Positions 7,778 to 17,662 of a stretch of DNA of 64,000 bases are shown in pieces. Source of the DNA: Saprospiraceae bacterium (GTDB taxonomy: Bacteria; Bacteroidota; Bacteroidia; Chitinophagales; Saprospiraceae); contig JAIYAP010000061.1 in NCBI GenBank assembly GCA_027488935.1, forward strand, positions 1 to 64,000. The letters run 5' to 3'. The notes under the pieces are model-generated. The model did no database searches. It was given only the letters and a program-made list of their open reading frames with translations, and was not told the origin of the DNA. Position 1 is the first letter of the stretch; each line of letters opens with the position of its first letter. Both the position numbers and the translations under genes were made by a program.

Positions 7778-10700
7778 CTATTTACTCAACACTACCTTCC
7801 GCATCATCTGCACACCGTCCACCTGGATCAGCAGCGAATACATCCCGGCTGCCAATTTATGTAGATCCAAATTGAATTGATTTTGTACGGTCGATTGTAC
7901 CGCCATCAATTTGCGTCCAGTCAGGTCGTAAACCGCCAATTGCAGATCTTTGCCGCTCAAATTATCGGGCAATGCAATGGTCAGCAAACCCGTTGTTGGA
8001 TTTGGATAAACGCCCACCTGCTGTGTCCAACTTGGTGTTTCGGTCCCTACTACACTGATCACCGTTGCTGGGTTACTGGTCGCAGAACAACCATTGGCAT
8101 CCGTTACAATGACCGTATAAGTGCCAACGCCCAGTCCAGTCAAGTCTTCTGTATCCAAGGCAATGGGCTGGCCGTTTTTAAACCATTGGTAGGTGTAGGG
8201 TGACAAACTGCCGGTAATATCCATATTGATACGCCCTACCTGAGTGTTTTCAATATCATTATACACCGAATCAATGCTTACGCTCAATGGTGTCAGGATT
8301 GTCACTTCGAAACTGCAAGAACCCACGTTGCCTTGTCCATCGGTATAAGCATAAGTAGTCAGCGTAGTTCCGAGCGGGAAAATAGAGCCACTCGGCAGTC
8401 CTTGCACCAAAGCAAACCCACCGCCAAATCCAAGGCAGTTATCCGTAGCGGTAGGTGCATTGTATTGCACAAGGGTATTTCCAAAACAACGAATGATGCT
8501 TTGTGGGCAAATCAACACCGGCGCAGAATTATCGACAATGTTCACAACAGCACTGGCACTGGAGGTATTCCCCGAATTGTCGGTAGCAACCAGGAAAACG
8601 GTGTGCAGGCCCAATTGCGTACAATTGAAGGAATTGGGTGAAATCGCAACATTTCCAACTGCGCAGTTATCGCTTACATTGGCATTCAGGTTTTGTATGG
8701 TCAGGGTTACATTGCCGGATGGACCGAGGGGAACGTCTACTGTATCCACAACAATAACCGGTGACTGGGTATCTACAGCAATTACTTCCGCCGATGTTTC
8801 CGCGGTACAGCCATTTTCGTCGGTTGCAACCGCCGTGTATGTGCCTGCAACGAGGTTTACCGCCAGCAACCCGGTTTGATTGTTGCTCCATTGAATCGTC
8901 ACGATGCCGGTTCCGCCGTTTGGTTGCACGCCAGCAACGCCCAAGGGGCTGTTGGTACAAACCGTATTAATGACAGTATCTACCGACAAGGAAAGTTCAT
9001 TAGGTTGTACAATCGTAACAGAATCAACAATTTGGCAACCATTATTATCCGTTACAGAGATCAAATAATCTCCTGCAGCCAAATTATCCGCGGTAGCCGT
9101 TGTATCACCCGAACTCCATTGAAAGTTGAACGGATTGGCACCTCCCGTCAACACAATGGTGGCCTGACCTTCTGTCGTGCCAAAACAAGCGGGATTCACC
9201 GTAAGGAAGCTGGTCAATAAATTACAATTGCCTACTTCAACTTCTACCGTTTGAATATCCGAACAGCCATTGCTGTCAAAAACGGTCACGGTGTAGATTC
9301 CACCTGCCAAACTATCCTGTGCAGCAGTGGTAATGCCATTGTTCCACAGGTAGCTGTACACACCCGATCCCCCGCTTGGATTGGCCGTAGCAGTTCCGTT
9401 GTTGGTATTAGGACCACTGGCGCCGGTTGCGCTCACATTTGCAACCAGGGTATCCGGTTCGCTAATCGTAAAGCTTAGCAAAACCGGACAGTTATTAGCA
9501 TCTGTAACTGTTACGGTGTAGGTATCTGGCCCCAGGTTGGACACAAACGAAGTACTTGCACCGTTACTCCAGGCATATGTGTAGGGTGTATTTCCGCCTG
9601 TCAGCGTTACCGAAGCAGAACCATTCGCATTGCCAAAGCAGCGTACATTCGCTTGCTGAATGGTGCCTTGAACAGCGCAGTCGTATTGGCTTACCGAAAT
9701 GGTTTGTGCTTTCGTACAGCCATTGCCATCTGTTACGGTAACGGTGTAAAAGCCTGGCAATAAACCGGTTATGGTTGCTGTGGTAGCGAGGGTATTCCAT
9801 TGATAGGTATAGGCAGGCGTACCACCGCTTGGTGCAGCACTTGCCGTACCATCGGCGAGGCCATTGGCGGTTTGCGGCGTAGCCGATGCATTACAAACCA
9901 AAATAGCAGGTTCGGTGATGGTTGCCACGGCAGTGGAAGTGCAATTTTCGCCATCCGTAATGGTCACCGTGTAGGTGCCGCCCGCCAGGTTGTTTATTAC
10001 AGCAGTGTTGCCGCTATTACTCCAGGCATAGGTATAAGTGCCATTACCGCCTGCTGCGGAGGCTGTGATACCACCGGTATTATCACCAAAACAAGCGTTG
10101 TTGGTTTGTCCGGATAACGTTGCCAAAACGGCACTGTATTGAATAACGCTCGCAGTATCCTGGCTCACACAACCATTTACCGTATTAGTTACTTGTACGA
10201 TATAAGCACCTGCTGCATTAACCACCAACAAGCCAACCGTACCCGTAGTGTCTTGCACACCATTTGGACGAATGAACACATGGTTGAGGTTTGCAGGGTT
10301 GGCCGTGCTCGCAGCAATCAGGTTGATGGTTGCGTTGTTGCAATTCAGGTTACCCGATGGAGTAAGCACCGCGCCTGGCGCCGTGGTATTGAGGGCTAAG
10401 GTAGTCGTTGCAGTGCTGGTGCAACCGTTGGTACCGGTTACCAGTAAGTTGTAAACCCCTGGTGTAGCAGCAATTGGATTTGCGATGGCCGAATTGAAAC
10501 CGTTCGGGCCTGTCCACAAAAAGGACGAACCATTGGTTGGCGACACGCCATTTAAGGTTACAGACTGCACCACACATGTGATGGAACCACTGGTGGCAGT
10601 TGCGCCAGGCGGGTTATTGTTGGCAATTACCACCGCTGTGCGGGTGGCAGTACAGCCCGTTACACCGTCCGTTACCGTGAGGAAGTAACTTCCTTCCTGG

Positions 10701-12472
10701 TTTACAATTGGATTTTGCAAGGTAGAAATAAAGCCATTGGGGCCGGTCCAGCTAAATCCAGGTGCAGTTGCATTGGTTGTTGTTTGAATAACCACCTGTG
10801 GGTCCGTACACGTATAAGTGCCTCCACCAACTGTAACAGCAGGTGGTGTAGTTAATGCGATCACACTGGTGGTTGAACTGGTGGTACAGCCATTGATGTT
10901 GTTTGTTACCCGTAATCGGTAGGTACCGGGTGCATTTACGATGGGCTTCAAGGTCGTGGAGCCCGAAACGATATTCCCGCCATTGGTCGCAGTCCAGAAA
11001 TACGAATATTGACTACCAACAGAGCCGGAACCTTGCAATTGCACTTCAAGTTTGGTGCAGGTAAGCACTTGCGGCGGACCAGCACTTGCTTGGGGTACAT
11101 TCAAATCGGATGGTACAAATACCGTGGCCGTGTCATAACAAGTTTTTCCGCCTTGTGCACGTGTGAGTACAAGTGAATATTCGCCCGAAGCTGTTGCAAC
11201 CGCCGTATTGGTGTTACTGATTACTTGTCCGGCGCTATTGAACCACTGGTACAAGACCCCGTTTCCAACCGTTGATCCCACACTGGTAAGCACTACACTT
11301 GCTTTAGCACAAGTAATGGTGTCCGGTTGTTGTACGACGGCTTTAATCGGGATTACAATCGTCGTAAAGTTTACAATACTATCGCAACCTTCAAACGAGG
11401 TGAGCACTTCCTGGTTGGTGCCGTTTTCGCAATATTCAAACCCATTGATGCTAAAACATTCTCCTTCGCAGAGGTAAACTGGCGGCAAGTTTTTTACATT
11501 TAAAGGCAAAACCCGTACTTTTTGCCGCACAATACTATCACAACCCAGGTAAGAAAGGTAAGGCGAAGACGTTAATATATAGGTGCCGGGCACCGCCAAC
11601 ACCGGATGCGGTTCTTCGGGCCATTCGTACGGCACTTGCGAAAAACAAACCACACTTTCTTCCAATACATTAATTGCTAAAGGTGTATTGGCAACAGCCA
11701 AACAGCGGGTAACCGGTGCGCTACAAGCATTGGATGCTGTAACACAAACATTTCCACCTGCAGTAGCAAAAGTGATATCTACTGCATTGCCATTGGTAGC
11801 AGGTAAAATCAAGACATTGCCTGCGCCATTAATTTTTGCACCAAACGGGGCTGTCCAGGTATAAGAAACAGCATTGGCAACCGGCGGAATTGAGTACTGC
11901 GTGGTGCCATTTGGACAAACCTGCGATAATCCTACCAAAACACCCACAGGGCCCAGGGGCAATGGCGTAACAGAACCAACTGGTACCGTGATCGTATAAT
12001 TACAAATATCTCCATTCAAACCATCTAAAAGCAGCTGATAAGGTGCTCCAACGGTCAGATTATTTAAAGTAAGACTGAAACCACCCACGCCACCACCGCC
12101 TGGATTTGGCCCCGCCGCGCATGCAACCGGCAAATTACAATCCGTTAGGACCGCAGCTTGCAAGCCATCGCCCCCTTGACAACTTAAGTATTCAATTCCA
12201 ATGACCACCGTGGATGTACCTGCAATAAAGCCATACCAACGTGGATTTTCAAGCACAATCGATCCTAAACAAAGCGAAACATTCGTGCCATTTGGCAAAA
12301 ACTGGTCGTTGGTATCGGTAAATCCATCTAAATCACAATAGATGCAAGACTGGGTGCATCGTATCGCTCCCGGAGGTGTTGGGGAACCACAGGAAAAAAG
12401 GTTTTGTGCACTTAATTGTCCAACTAAGACGAAAAAAAGGCAGCAAAACAAAAATGGAATCGTTTTTTTCAT
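7778..12472 (-). CDS. Giant secreted SprB/HYR-repeat surface protein, T9SS type-A sorting domain
   Basis: The protein has 1564 residues. The start MKKTIPFLF at 12472 gives a clean signal peptide ending QLSAQ; the frame extends upstream but without signal-like sequence. Domains in order: a cysteine-containing N-terminal module (about 24-260) that also occurs in the gene at 54739; an array of Ig/PKD-like segments (about 350-790); SprB-type repeats of the form YTYAWSN...GTYTVTITD...C (about 790-1230); an HYR-like region (about 1238-1400) with VSDNC and CPQSI; and a type-A T9SS sorting domain from about 1485 (VYPNPTTGLL...AAGMYSLLI...KVVLSK). It is expected to be exported by T9SS and anchored at the cell surface as an adhesin. 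It is transcribed alone. Confidence 0.9.
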   Translation of the reverse strand: MKKTIPFLFCCLFFVLVGQLSAQNLFSCGSPTPPGAIRCTQSCIYCDLDGFTDTNDQFLPNGTNVSLCLGSIVLENPRWYGFIAGTSTVVIGIEYLSCQGGDGLQAAVLTDCNLPVACAAGPNPGGGGVGGFSLTLNNLTVGAPYQLLLDGLNGDICNYTITVPVGSVTPLPLGPVGVLVGLSQVCPNGTTQYSIPPVANAVSYTWTAPFGAKINGAGNVLILPATNGNAVDITFATAGGNVCVTASNACSAPVTRCLAVANTPLAINVLEESVVCFSQVPYEWPEEPHPVLAVPGTYILTSSPYLSYLGCDSIVRQKVRVLPLNVKNLPPVYLCEGECFSINGFEYCENGTNQEVLTSFEGCDSIVNFTTIVIPIKAVVQQPDTITCAKASVVLTSVGSTVGNGVLYQWFNSAGQVISNTNTAVATASGEYSLVLTRAQGGKTCYDTATVFVPSDLNVPQASAGPPQVLTCTKLEVQLQGSGSVGSQYSYFWTATNGGNIVSGSTTLKPIVNAPGTYRLRVTNNINGCTTSSTTSVIALTTPPAVTVGGGTYTCTDPQVVIQTTTNATAPGFSWTGPNGFISTLQNPIVNQEGSYFLTVTDGVTGCTATRTAVVIANNNPPGATATSGSITCVVQSVTLNGVSPTNGSSFLWTGPNGFNSAIANPIAATPGVYNLLVTGTNGCTSTATTTLALNTTAPGAVLTPSGNLNCNNATINLIAASTANPANLNHVFIRPNGVQDTTGTVGLLVVNAAGAYIVQVTNTVNGCVSQDTASVIQYSAVLATLSGQTNNACFGDNTGGITASAAGGNGTYTYAWSNSGNTAVINNLAGGTYTVTITDGENCTSTAVATITEPAILVCNASATPQTANGLADGTASAAPSGGTPAYTYQWNTLATTATITGLLPGFYTVTVTDGNGCTKAQTISVSQYDCAVQGTIQQANVRCFGNANGSASVTLTGGNTPYTYAWSNGASTSFVSNLGPDTYTVTVTDANNCPVLLSFTISEPDTLVANVSATGASGPNTNNGTATANPSGGSGVYSYLWNNGITTAAQDSLAGGIYTVTVFDSNGCSDIQTVEVEVGNCNLLTSFLTVNPACFGTTEGQATIVLTGGANPFNFQWSSGDTTATADNLAAGDYLISVTDNNGCQIVDSVTIVQPNELSLSVDTVINTVCTNSPLGVAGVQPNGGTGIVTIQWSNNQTGLLAVNLVAGTYTAVATDENGCTAETSAEVIAVDTQSPVIVVDTVDVPLGPSGNVTLTIQNLNANVSDNCAVGNVAISPNSFNCTQLGLHTVFLVATDNSGNTSSASAVVNIVDNSAPVLICPQSIIRCFGNTLVQYNAPTATDNCLGFGGGFALVQGLPSGSIFPLGTTLTTYAYTDGQGNVGSCSFEVTILTPLSVSIDSVYNDIENTQVGRINMDITGSLSPYTYQWFKNGQPIALDTEDLTGLGVGTYTVIVTDANGCSATSNPATVISVVGTETPSWTQQVGVYPNPTTGLLTIALPDNLSGKDLQLAVYDLTGRKLMAVQSTVQNQFNLDLHKLAAGMYSLLIQVDGVQMMRKVVLSK

Positions 12473-12604
12473 AATTCGGTTAAAAAGTGGATGAAAGTGA
12501 ATTGCAGCGCGCTTGCTCAAAGTTTTGTTTGGGCTCAAAACTACAAAGGAGCAATGTACATGAAACAAGCGACTGACGTGCATGCGACAAACAACATGCC
12601 AGAA

Positions 12605-12640
12605 CAAAGGTAAAAAATATAAATTGGTATAAAAATACCA
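12605..12640. promoter_or_regulatory. Divergent promoter/operator region
   Basis: The 325-base gap between the divergent SprB-repeat gene and the sensor-regulator gene contains, on the minus strand, TACCTTTG (12605-12612), matching the Bacteroidota -7 box TAnnTTTG. A perfect inverted repeat TGGTAT-AAAA-ATACCA lies at 12625-12640. On the plus strand the same stretch has TTG, 19 bases, then TACTTTG. The palindrome would overlap both promoters and could bind a shared regulator. No -33 TTG is seen for the minus-strand promoter. Confidence 0.4.
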
Positions 12641-12797
12641 GTTGGTACTTTGCGGATGCCCGGGTCTCACTGTCGCGCCCTACCGCTTTCGAACGACTTT
12701 ATTTTTTTGTTGTTTTGCACAAAAAAGTCACTTCTGCATAAGCATTCCGGCCAATTCTCAGATTTTTCCGTTCTTTATCCCCAAATTAAACCTAGTT

Positions 12798-15542
12798 GTG
12801 CGGTTAAAAGCCTTCCTTTTTTACTTCATATGCCTTTACGGTTGTTGCAGCGGCTACTTTTTACGTGCGCAGGCGCTCCCACGTGTGCGCAATTTTACAC
12901 CGTTCGAATACAATGCCCAGGCCCAAAACTGGTCACTTAGTCAATCGGGGAAGGACGGCTGGTTGTATTTTGCCAACAATGGCGGTCTGTTGGAGTTCGA
13001 TGGTGCACGTTGGCAATCCTATGTTTTACCGCAAAAACAAACCGTGCGCGCGGTCGCCGTTGGGGCCGATCAACGCATTTATGGGGGCGGTTTTGCCGAA
13101 TTTGGCTGGTGGCAAAAAGATCCAACAGGTAATCTTCAGTACCAGTCTTTGAGTCAACATGTACAGGCAACCCACCTTTTAAAAGAAGAAATCTGGCATA
13201 TCCTCGCCTTGCCCAATCAAGTACTATTTCAGTCTTTTTCTACCATATACCGCTATGATTTTCAAAAAATTACGGTAATCAATCCGCCAGGAGCGATCAT
13301 GTTTTTACAACAAGTGGATGGGCGCTTACTCTTTCAAGTAATTGGACGCGGGATTTTCGAATTGCTGCCCGACGATCGTTTCGAACTGCTGGAAGGCACC
13401 GAAGTCATCGCTGATAAAATCATCCAGTTTATTGTGTCGGATGGTGCCGGTGGGTTATTGATCGGGGCAACAAATGAAGGGATCTGGACGTATCAAGATA
13501 AAAAAATAAGTCCTTGGAAAAATCCACTCAATGCTGATTTCAAACGGTACCAACTAAATAAGGCACAACGGATGCACGATGGCAGCCTTGCAATTGGTAC
13601 TATTTTGAACGGCCTATACCTCCTTGAACCCAACGGGCAATTGCGCTACCACCTCAACCGGGAGTCCGGATTACAGAATAATACAGTACTGGCCTTGCAT
13701 GAAGACCGGGATCACAACCTGTGGCTCGGGCTGGACAGGGGGATTGATTTTGTTGAAATTAACTCGCCCATCACATATTTCAGTGATAATTCGGGCAAAA
13801 TTGGGGCCTTGTATTCGGCAGCATTGTTTCAAAACCGCTTGTATGTGGGGAGCAATCAAGGTGTATTTGTAAAAAATGCAAGCCAGTCTTTTACCCTGAT
13901 TAATGGTACACAAGGGCAAGTATGGCAATTGCAAGCATTTGGCAATCAATTAATTTGCGGACATAACAGCGGGACATTTCTACTCAAGGACAATCTTGCG
14001 CGCAAAATATCATCGATCACCGGCGGTTGGTGTACCCTGCCTGTACCTGGCCGTTCGGATGCCCTCTTACAAAGCACATACACCGGACTGATTGTACTCA
14101 AAAAAGGCCCCGATGGCACCTGGTCGTTTGCCCACCGCCTGGAAGGATTCGGGGAACCACTCCGCAAAATTGTATTCGATGAACAAGGCTATTTGTGGGG
14201 CGCGCATCCCAACCGCGGCGTGTACCGTTTGCGCTTGTCGGACGATTTAAAAAAAGTATCCGAACAAAAAAACTACACCACGGCCGACGGATTGCCCTCC
14301 GATTTTAAAACCGACTTGCTTTTACTGGATAATCAATTGATTGTCAACCCTGAAAGCGCCCCCAGGGCCGTTCGTTACAATACGGGAAAGGTTCAGTTTG
14401 AAACGCTGCCCGACACTTTGCAAGCGCATAAATTGCTGCCTGGCAAAGACGGCGATTATTTTAAATTATTCAAAGCGCGCATCATGCTCCAAAGCAACGC
14501 GCAACAATATTGGTTTCCGATCGCGCTGGTGGAGGGGTATGAAAATATTTTGGGACTGAACGACCAAACCTATTTATTTTGTCAGGAAAACGGTTTCGCA
14601 CTGCTGGATAAAACCCGCCTGGTGCCAGGTCAAACCTTTTACAAAACCCGACCAATGGTGCGCAGCCTGGAAGCAGGGGATGTGTCCATACAACTAGATT
14701 CGAACCGGGCAAAAGGGCCAATTCCTTTCCGCCTGAATGATTTGCGCTTTCGGTTTGCTGCCCCGATTTATGGATATGCTCCTAAATTTAGCTGGAAATT
14801 GGAAGGTTTTTCTGACCATTGGTCGGAGTGGCAAACCGTGCCGGAAAAAGAATTTACCAATTTGCCGCCTGGCGATTATGTATTTTGGTTGCGCACCGAC
14901 CTTTCTGAAGTAGAAAGCCCGTTTTATTTCACCATAAAGCCACCTTGGTACCGCACCGTCTGGGCCTGGATCATCTACGCCTGCCTTGCGTTGGGATTGT
15001 TGTATTTATTTGAAAAAATCAATTTGCGGCGATTGGCCATCCAACGCAATCAGTTAGAAGCCGAAAAAGCACGCGATTTATCCCAACAACGCACGGCCGC
15101 CGAGCGGGAAATGCTTAGCCTGGAACTCGACAATAAAAGCCGCGAACTTTCGAATGCCGCGCTCGGATTAATTCGGAAAAACGAAATTTTACTGAAAATA
15201 AAAGACGACCTGTTGGCTTCAAAGGGCGATCCCCGTGCCATCGATAAATTATCGCGGCTCATAGACAGTCATGTAGAAAGTGACCACGACTGGGAAATCT
15301 TTGAGGCATCGTTTAATCAGGTGCATGATGACTTCTTCAAACGACTCATGCTTGAATACCAGGACCTAACGCCCGGGGACCTGCGCCTGGCCGCTTACCT
15401 GAAAATGAACCTGGCTTCAAAGGAAATTGCACCGCTCCTCAATATCTCCGTACGGGGGGTGGAAAACAAAAGATACCGCCTGCGCAAGAAGTTAGGCCTG
15501 CCGGAAGAGGCGAATTTGACCGAATTTATGATGAATTATTAA
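12798..15542 (+). CDS. Membrane-spanning sensor-regulator: beta-propeller, Y_Y_Y domain, LuxR-type HTH
   Basis: The protein has 914 residues from the GTG at 12798, which gives a signal-anchor start (VRLKAFLFYFICLYG). There is no ATG in a sensible position, so the start is uncertain. Residues about 35-640 hold two-component-regulator-type propeller repeats (LYFANNGGLLEFDG, HEDRDHNLWLGLDRGI). A Y_Y_Y-like domain follows, with FSWKLEGFSDHWSEW. One membrane helix is at about 720-742, then a coiled coil, and a LuxR-type HTH at about 856-905 (LKMNLASKEIAPLLNIS). No histidine-kinase or receiver domain is present, so it should act as a one-component regulator that binds a periplasmic ligand and DNA. 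It heads the glycan locus and probably controls it. Confidence 0.85.
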   Translation: MRLKAFLFYFICLYGCCSGYFLRAQALPRVRNFTPFEYNAQAQNWSLSQSGKDGWLYFANNGGLLEFDGARWQSYVLPQKQTVRAVAVGADQRIYGGGFAEFGWWQKDPTGNLQYQSLSQHVQATHLLKEEIWHILALPNQVLFQSFSTIYRYDFQKITVINPPGAIMFLQQVDGRLLFQVIGRGIFELLPDDRFELLEGTEVIADKIIQFIVSDGAGGLLIGATNEGIWTYQDKKISPWKNPLNADFKRYQLNKAQRMHDGSLAIGTILNGLYLLEPNGQLRYHLNRESGLQNNTVLALHEDRDHNLWLGLDRGIDFVEINSPITYFSDNSGKIGALYSAALFQNRLYVGSNQGVFVKNASQSFTLINGTQGQVWQLQAFGNQLICGHNSGTFLLKDNLARKISSITGGWCTLPVPGRSDALLQSTYTGLIVLKKGPDGTWSFAHRLEGFGEPLRKIVFDEQGYLWGAHPNRGVYRLRLSDDLKKVSEQKNYTTADGLPSDFKTDLLLLDNQLIVNPESAPRAVRYNTGKVQFETLPDTLQAHKLLPGKDGDYFKLFKARIMLQSNAQQYWFPIALVEGYENILGLNDQTYLFCQENGFALLDKTRLVPGQTFYKTRPMVRSLEAGDVSIQLDSNRAKGPIPFRLNDLRFRFAAPIYGYAPKFSWKLEGFSDHWSEWQTVPEKEFTNLPPGDYVFWLRTDLSEVESPFYFTIKPPWYRTVWAWIIYACLALGLLYLFEKINLRRLAIQRNQLEAEKARDLSQQRTAAEREMLSLELDNKSRELSNAALGLIRKNEILLKIKDDLLASKGDPRAIDKLSRLIDSHVESDHDWEIFEASFNQVHDDFFKRLMLEYQDLTPGDLRLAAYLKMNLASKEIAPLLNISVRGVENKRYRLRKKLGLPEEANLTEFMMNY

Positions 15543-15727
15543 AATTTACGCGTGGCGTAGTTTTGGTGAGGTGTATTTTTGCTTTTAAAACAGGTATTTG
15601 TCGTAATTTCATCCTGCGATTCATTGCGTTTACCGAATTATTGAACAAAAACTAAAAGTCAACGCAAACGCAAGCAGGGGTATAATGCCGTACCAATGTA
15701 TTGCGCAGCAACGCAGCCATTCGAACA

Positions 15728-17563
15728 ATGTTGAAACCAATCCTACCAATTCTGATCTGTTGGGCAAGCATAAGTTTGCTTCCGGCCCAAGTACCGCAAG
15801 GGGTACTGGCCAATGCCTTTGAATGTCATATAGATGTACAGTGGAGCACCGTGCCCAACGCCAACGGGTACAAAGTGTACCGTTCGGATGCATTTAATAA
15901 TACCTACACGTTATTAAAGCAAACCACCAGTACCACCATAACCGATTGGATTTGCGACGAAGGCCCCGCCCTTACCCGCAACTATAAAGTAAGTTCTATC
16001 AGCAGTTCCGGGGTAGAAAGTGCCACCTCCGAAATGGTTAGCGCTACCACAGCACCCATGGGCGACAGCGCCTTGCTTGATATGGTACAGCGCGCAACGT
16101 TCCGATATTTTTGGGACTTTGGCCATCCGACCAGTGGTATGGCCCGCGAACGCAGCAATGGCAACAACAATACTGTCACAACAGGCGGCACCGGATTTGG
16201 GGTAATGTCGATCCTGGTTGCCTGCGAGCGCGGCTGGATTACGCGTACGGAAGCCCTGAACAGAGTAGTGCAAATTGCTTCTTTTTTGCAGTTTGCCGAC
16301 CGCTTTCACGGTGTATTTCCGCATTGGATGCATGGCGGAACAGGAAAAGTGCAGCCTTTTAGTCAATATGATAATGGAGGCGATTTGGTGGAAACCGCTT
16401 TTCTGATGCAGGGATTACTCACCGCAAGGGCTTATTTTGACCAAAACACGCCCCTCGAAAATGGCCTGCGTTCCATCCTGACCAGTTTATGGGAAGAAGT
16501 GGAATGGGACTGGTACCGTAAAAATAATAGTCCGGTGCTGTATTGGCATTGGTCGCCCAATTACGGCTGGCAAATGAACTTCCCCTTGCGCGGATTTTAT
16601 GAAGCACAAATTGTGTACATCCTTGCAGTTGCATCGCCTACCCATCCGGTACCGGGCAGTTTGTATCAAAGCGGCTGGACATCCAGCAATTACGCCAATT
16701 TTTCCTCCTATTATGGCTACCCTATTTATTGTGGCCCTTATGGCGGTGGACCCATGTTTTTTGCGCATTATTCATACCTAGGTTTTGATCCGCGCAATAT
16801 AAAAGATGCTTACTGCAATTATTTTGTACGCAACCGCAACCATGCGCTAATCCAGCAACGATATTCCATCCTGAACCCGGAAAACCATCAGGGGTATTCA
16901 GCGGCTTGTTGGGGCCTGACTTCCAGCGATGACCCGATATCGGGTTATGCAGCCCACGATTTGTTCCCCAGCAATGATAATGGCACCATTGCGCCCACTG
17001 CAGCACTTGCCTCCATGCCTTATACACCCAATGAAAGCATGGAGGCCTTGAAGTACTTTTATCGCACACAAGGCGCTAAATTGTGGGGGTCGTATGGTTT
17101 TTACGACGCGTTCAACCTGGATCAAAATTGGGTTGCATCGTCCTATTTAGCCATCGATCAGGGGCCAATTGTGGATATGATCGAGAATTACCGCACCGGA
17201 CTGTTGTGGCGGTATTTTATGCAAAACCCTGAAATTCAGCCTGCCTTAACTGCGGTTGGATTTAAGCCCGACCTGATTGCTGCCCAGGAATTGGAATCTA
17301 CAGAATTGCTTTCCGTATTTCCGGTTCCGGCTTCCGCAGGTAGTATCTTGACGATTAATTGGCAGGGTGACAAACTGGAGCCATGCCAGGCGAGTATCGC
17401 GGATATGACAGGCCGAACTATTCAAAGGGTATGGAAGGATAAAAACCTCACAAGCACCCAAAACGTTGAAATTCAGCTGCCCCTTGGGTTATCAGCCGGC
17501 GTTTATTACCTGGTACTAACACACAAAACAGGTAAAAACTACAAAAAAATCATCGTTTTGTAA
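15728..17563 (+). CDS. Secreted glycoside hydrolase, GH144-like (endo-beta-1,2-glucanase family), T9SS type-A
   Basis: The protein has 611 residues from the ATG at 15728; the frame also opens at TTG 15701. The signal peptide ends SLLPAQ. A fibronectin-III-like segment (about 30-105) is followed by the PF10091-type alpha/alpha-barrel (about 110-515), with ATFRYFWDFGHPTSGMARER, TVTTGGTGFGVM, GVFPHWMHGGTGK, DNGGDLVETAFLMQGLL and IDQGPIVDMIENYRTG. These strings fit the GH144 family, whose characterised members cleave beta-1,2-glucan. A type-A sorting domain starts near 528, so the enzyme should be surface-exposed or released. It is the first enzyme of the probable glucan locus. Confidence 0.85.
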   Translation: MLKPILPILICWASISLLPAQVPQGVLANAFECHIDVQWSTVPNANGYKVYRSDAFNNTYTLLKQTTSTTITDWICDEGPALTRNYKVSSISSSGVESATSEMVSATTAPMGDSALLDMVQRATFRYFWDFGHPTSGMARERSNGNNNTVTTGGTGFGVMSILVACERGWITRTEALNRVVQIASFLQFADRFHGVFPHWMHGGTGKVQPFSQYDNGGDLVETAFLMQGLLTARAYFDQNTPLENGLRSILTSLWEEVEWDWYRKNNSPVLYWHWSPNYGWQMNFPLRGFYEAQIVYILAVASPTHPVPGSLYQSGWTSSNYANFSSYYGYPIYCGPYGGGPMFFAHYSYLGFDPRNIKDAYCNYFVRNRNHALIQQRYSILNPENHQGYSAACWGLTSSDDPISGYAAHDLFPSNDNGTIAPTAALASMPYTPNESMEALKYFYRTQGAKLWGSYGFYDAFNLDQNWVASSYLAIDQGPIVDMIENYRTGLLWRYFMQNPEIQPALTAVGFKPDLIAAQELESTELLSVFPVPASAGSILTINWQGDKLEPCQASIADMTGRTIQRVWKDKNLTSTQNVEIQLPLGLSAGVYYLVLTHKTGKNYKKIIVL

Positions 17564-17662
17564 CCCCAGCACCTACTCAATCCAACCGAAATTGAACTCA
17601 AAGAGGCCCAGCCTCGTCACCATTTTACTAACTTTCACCAACCTTTTTTAATTGAAGCAAAT

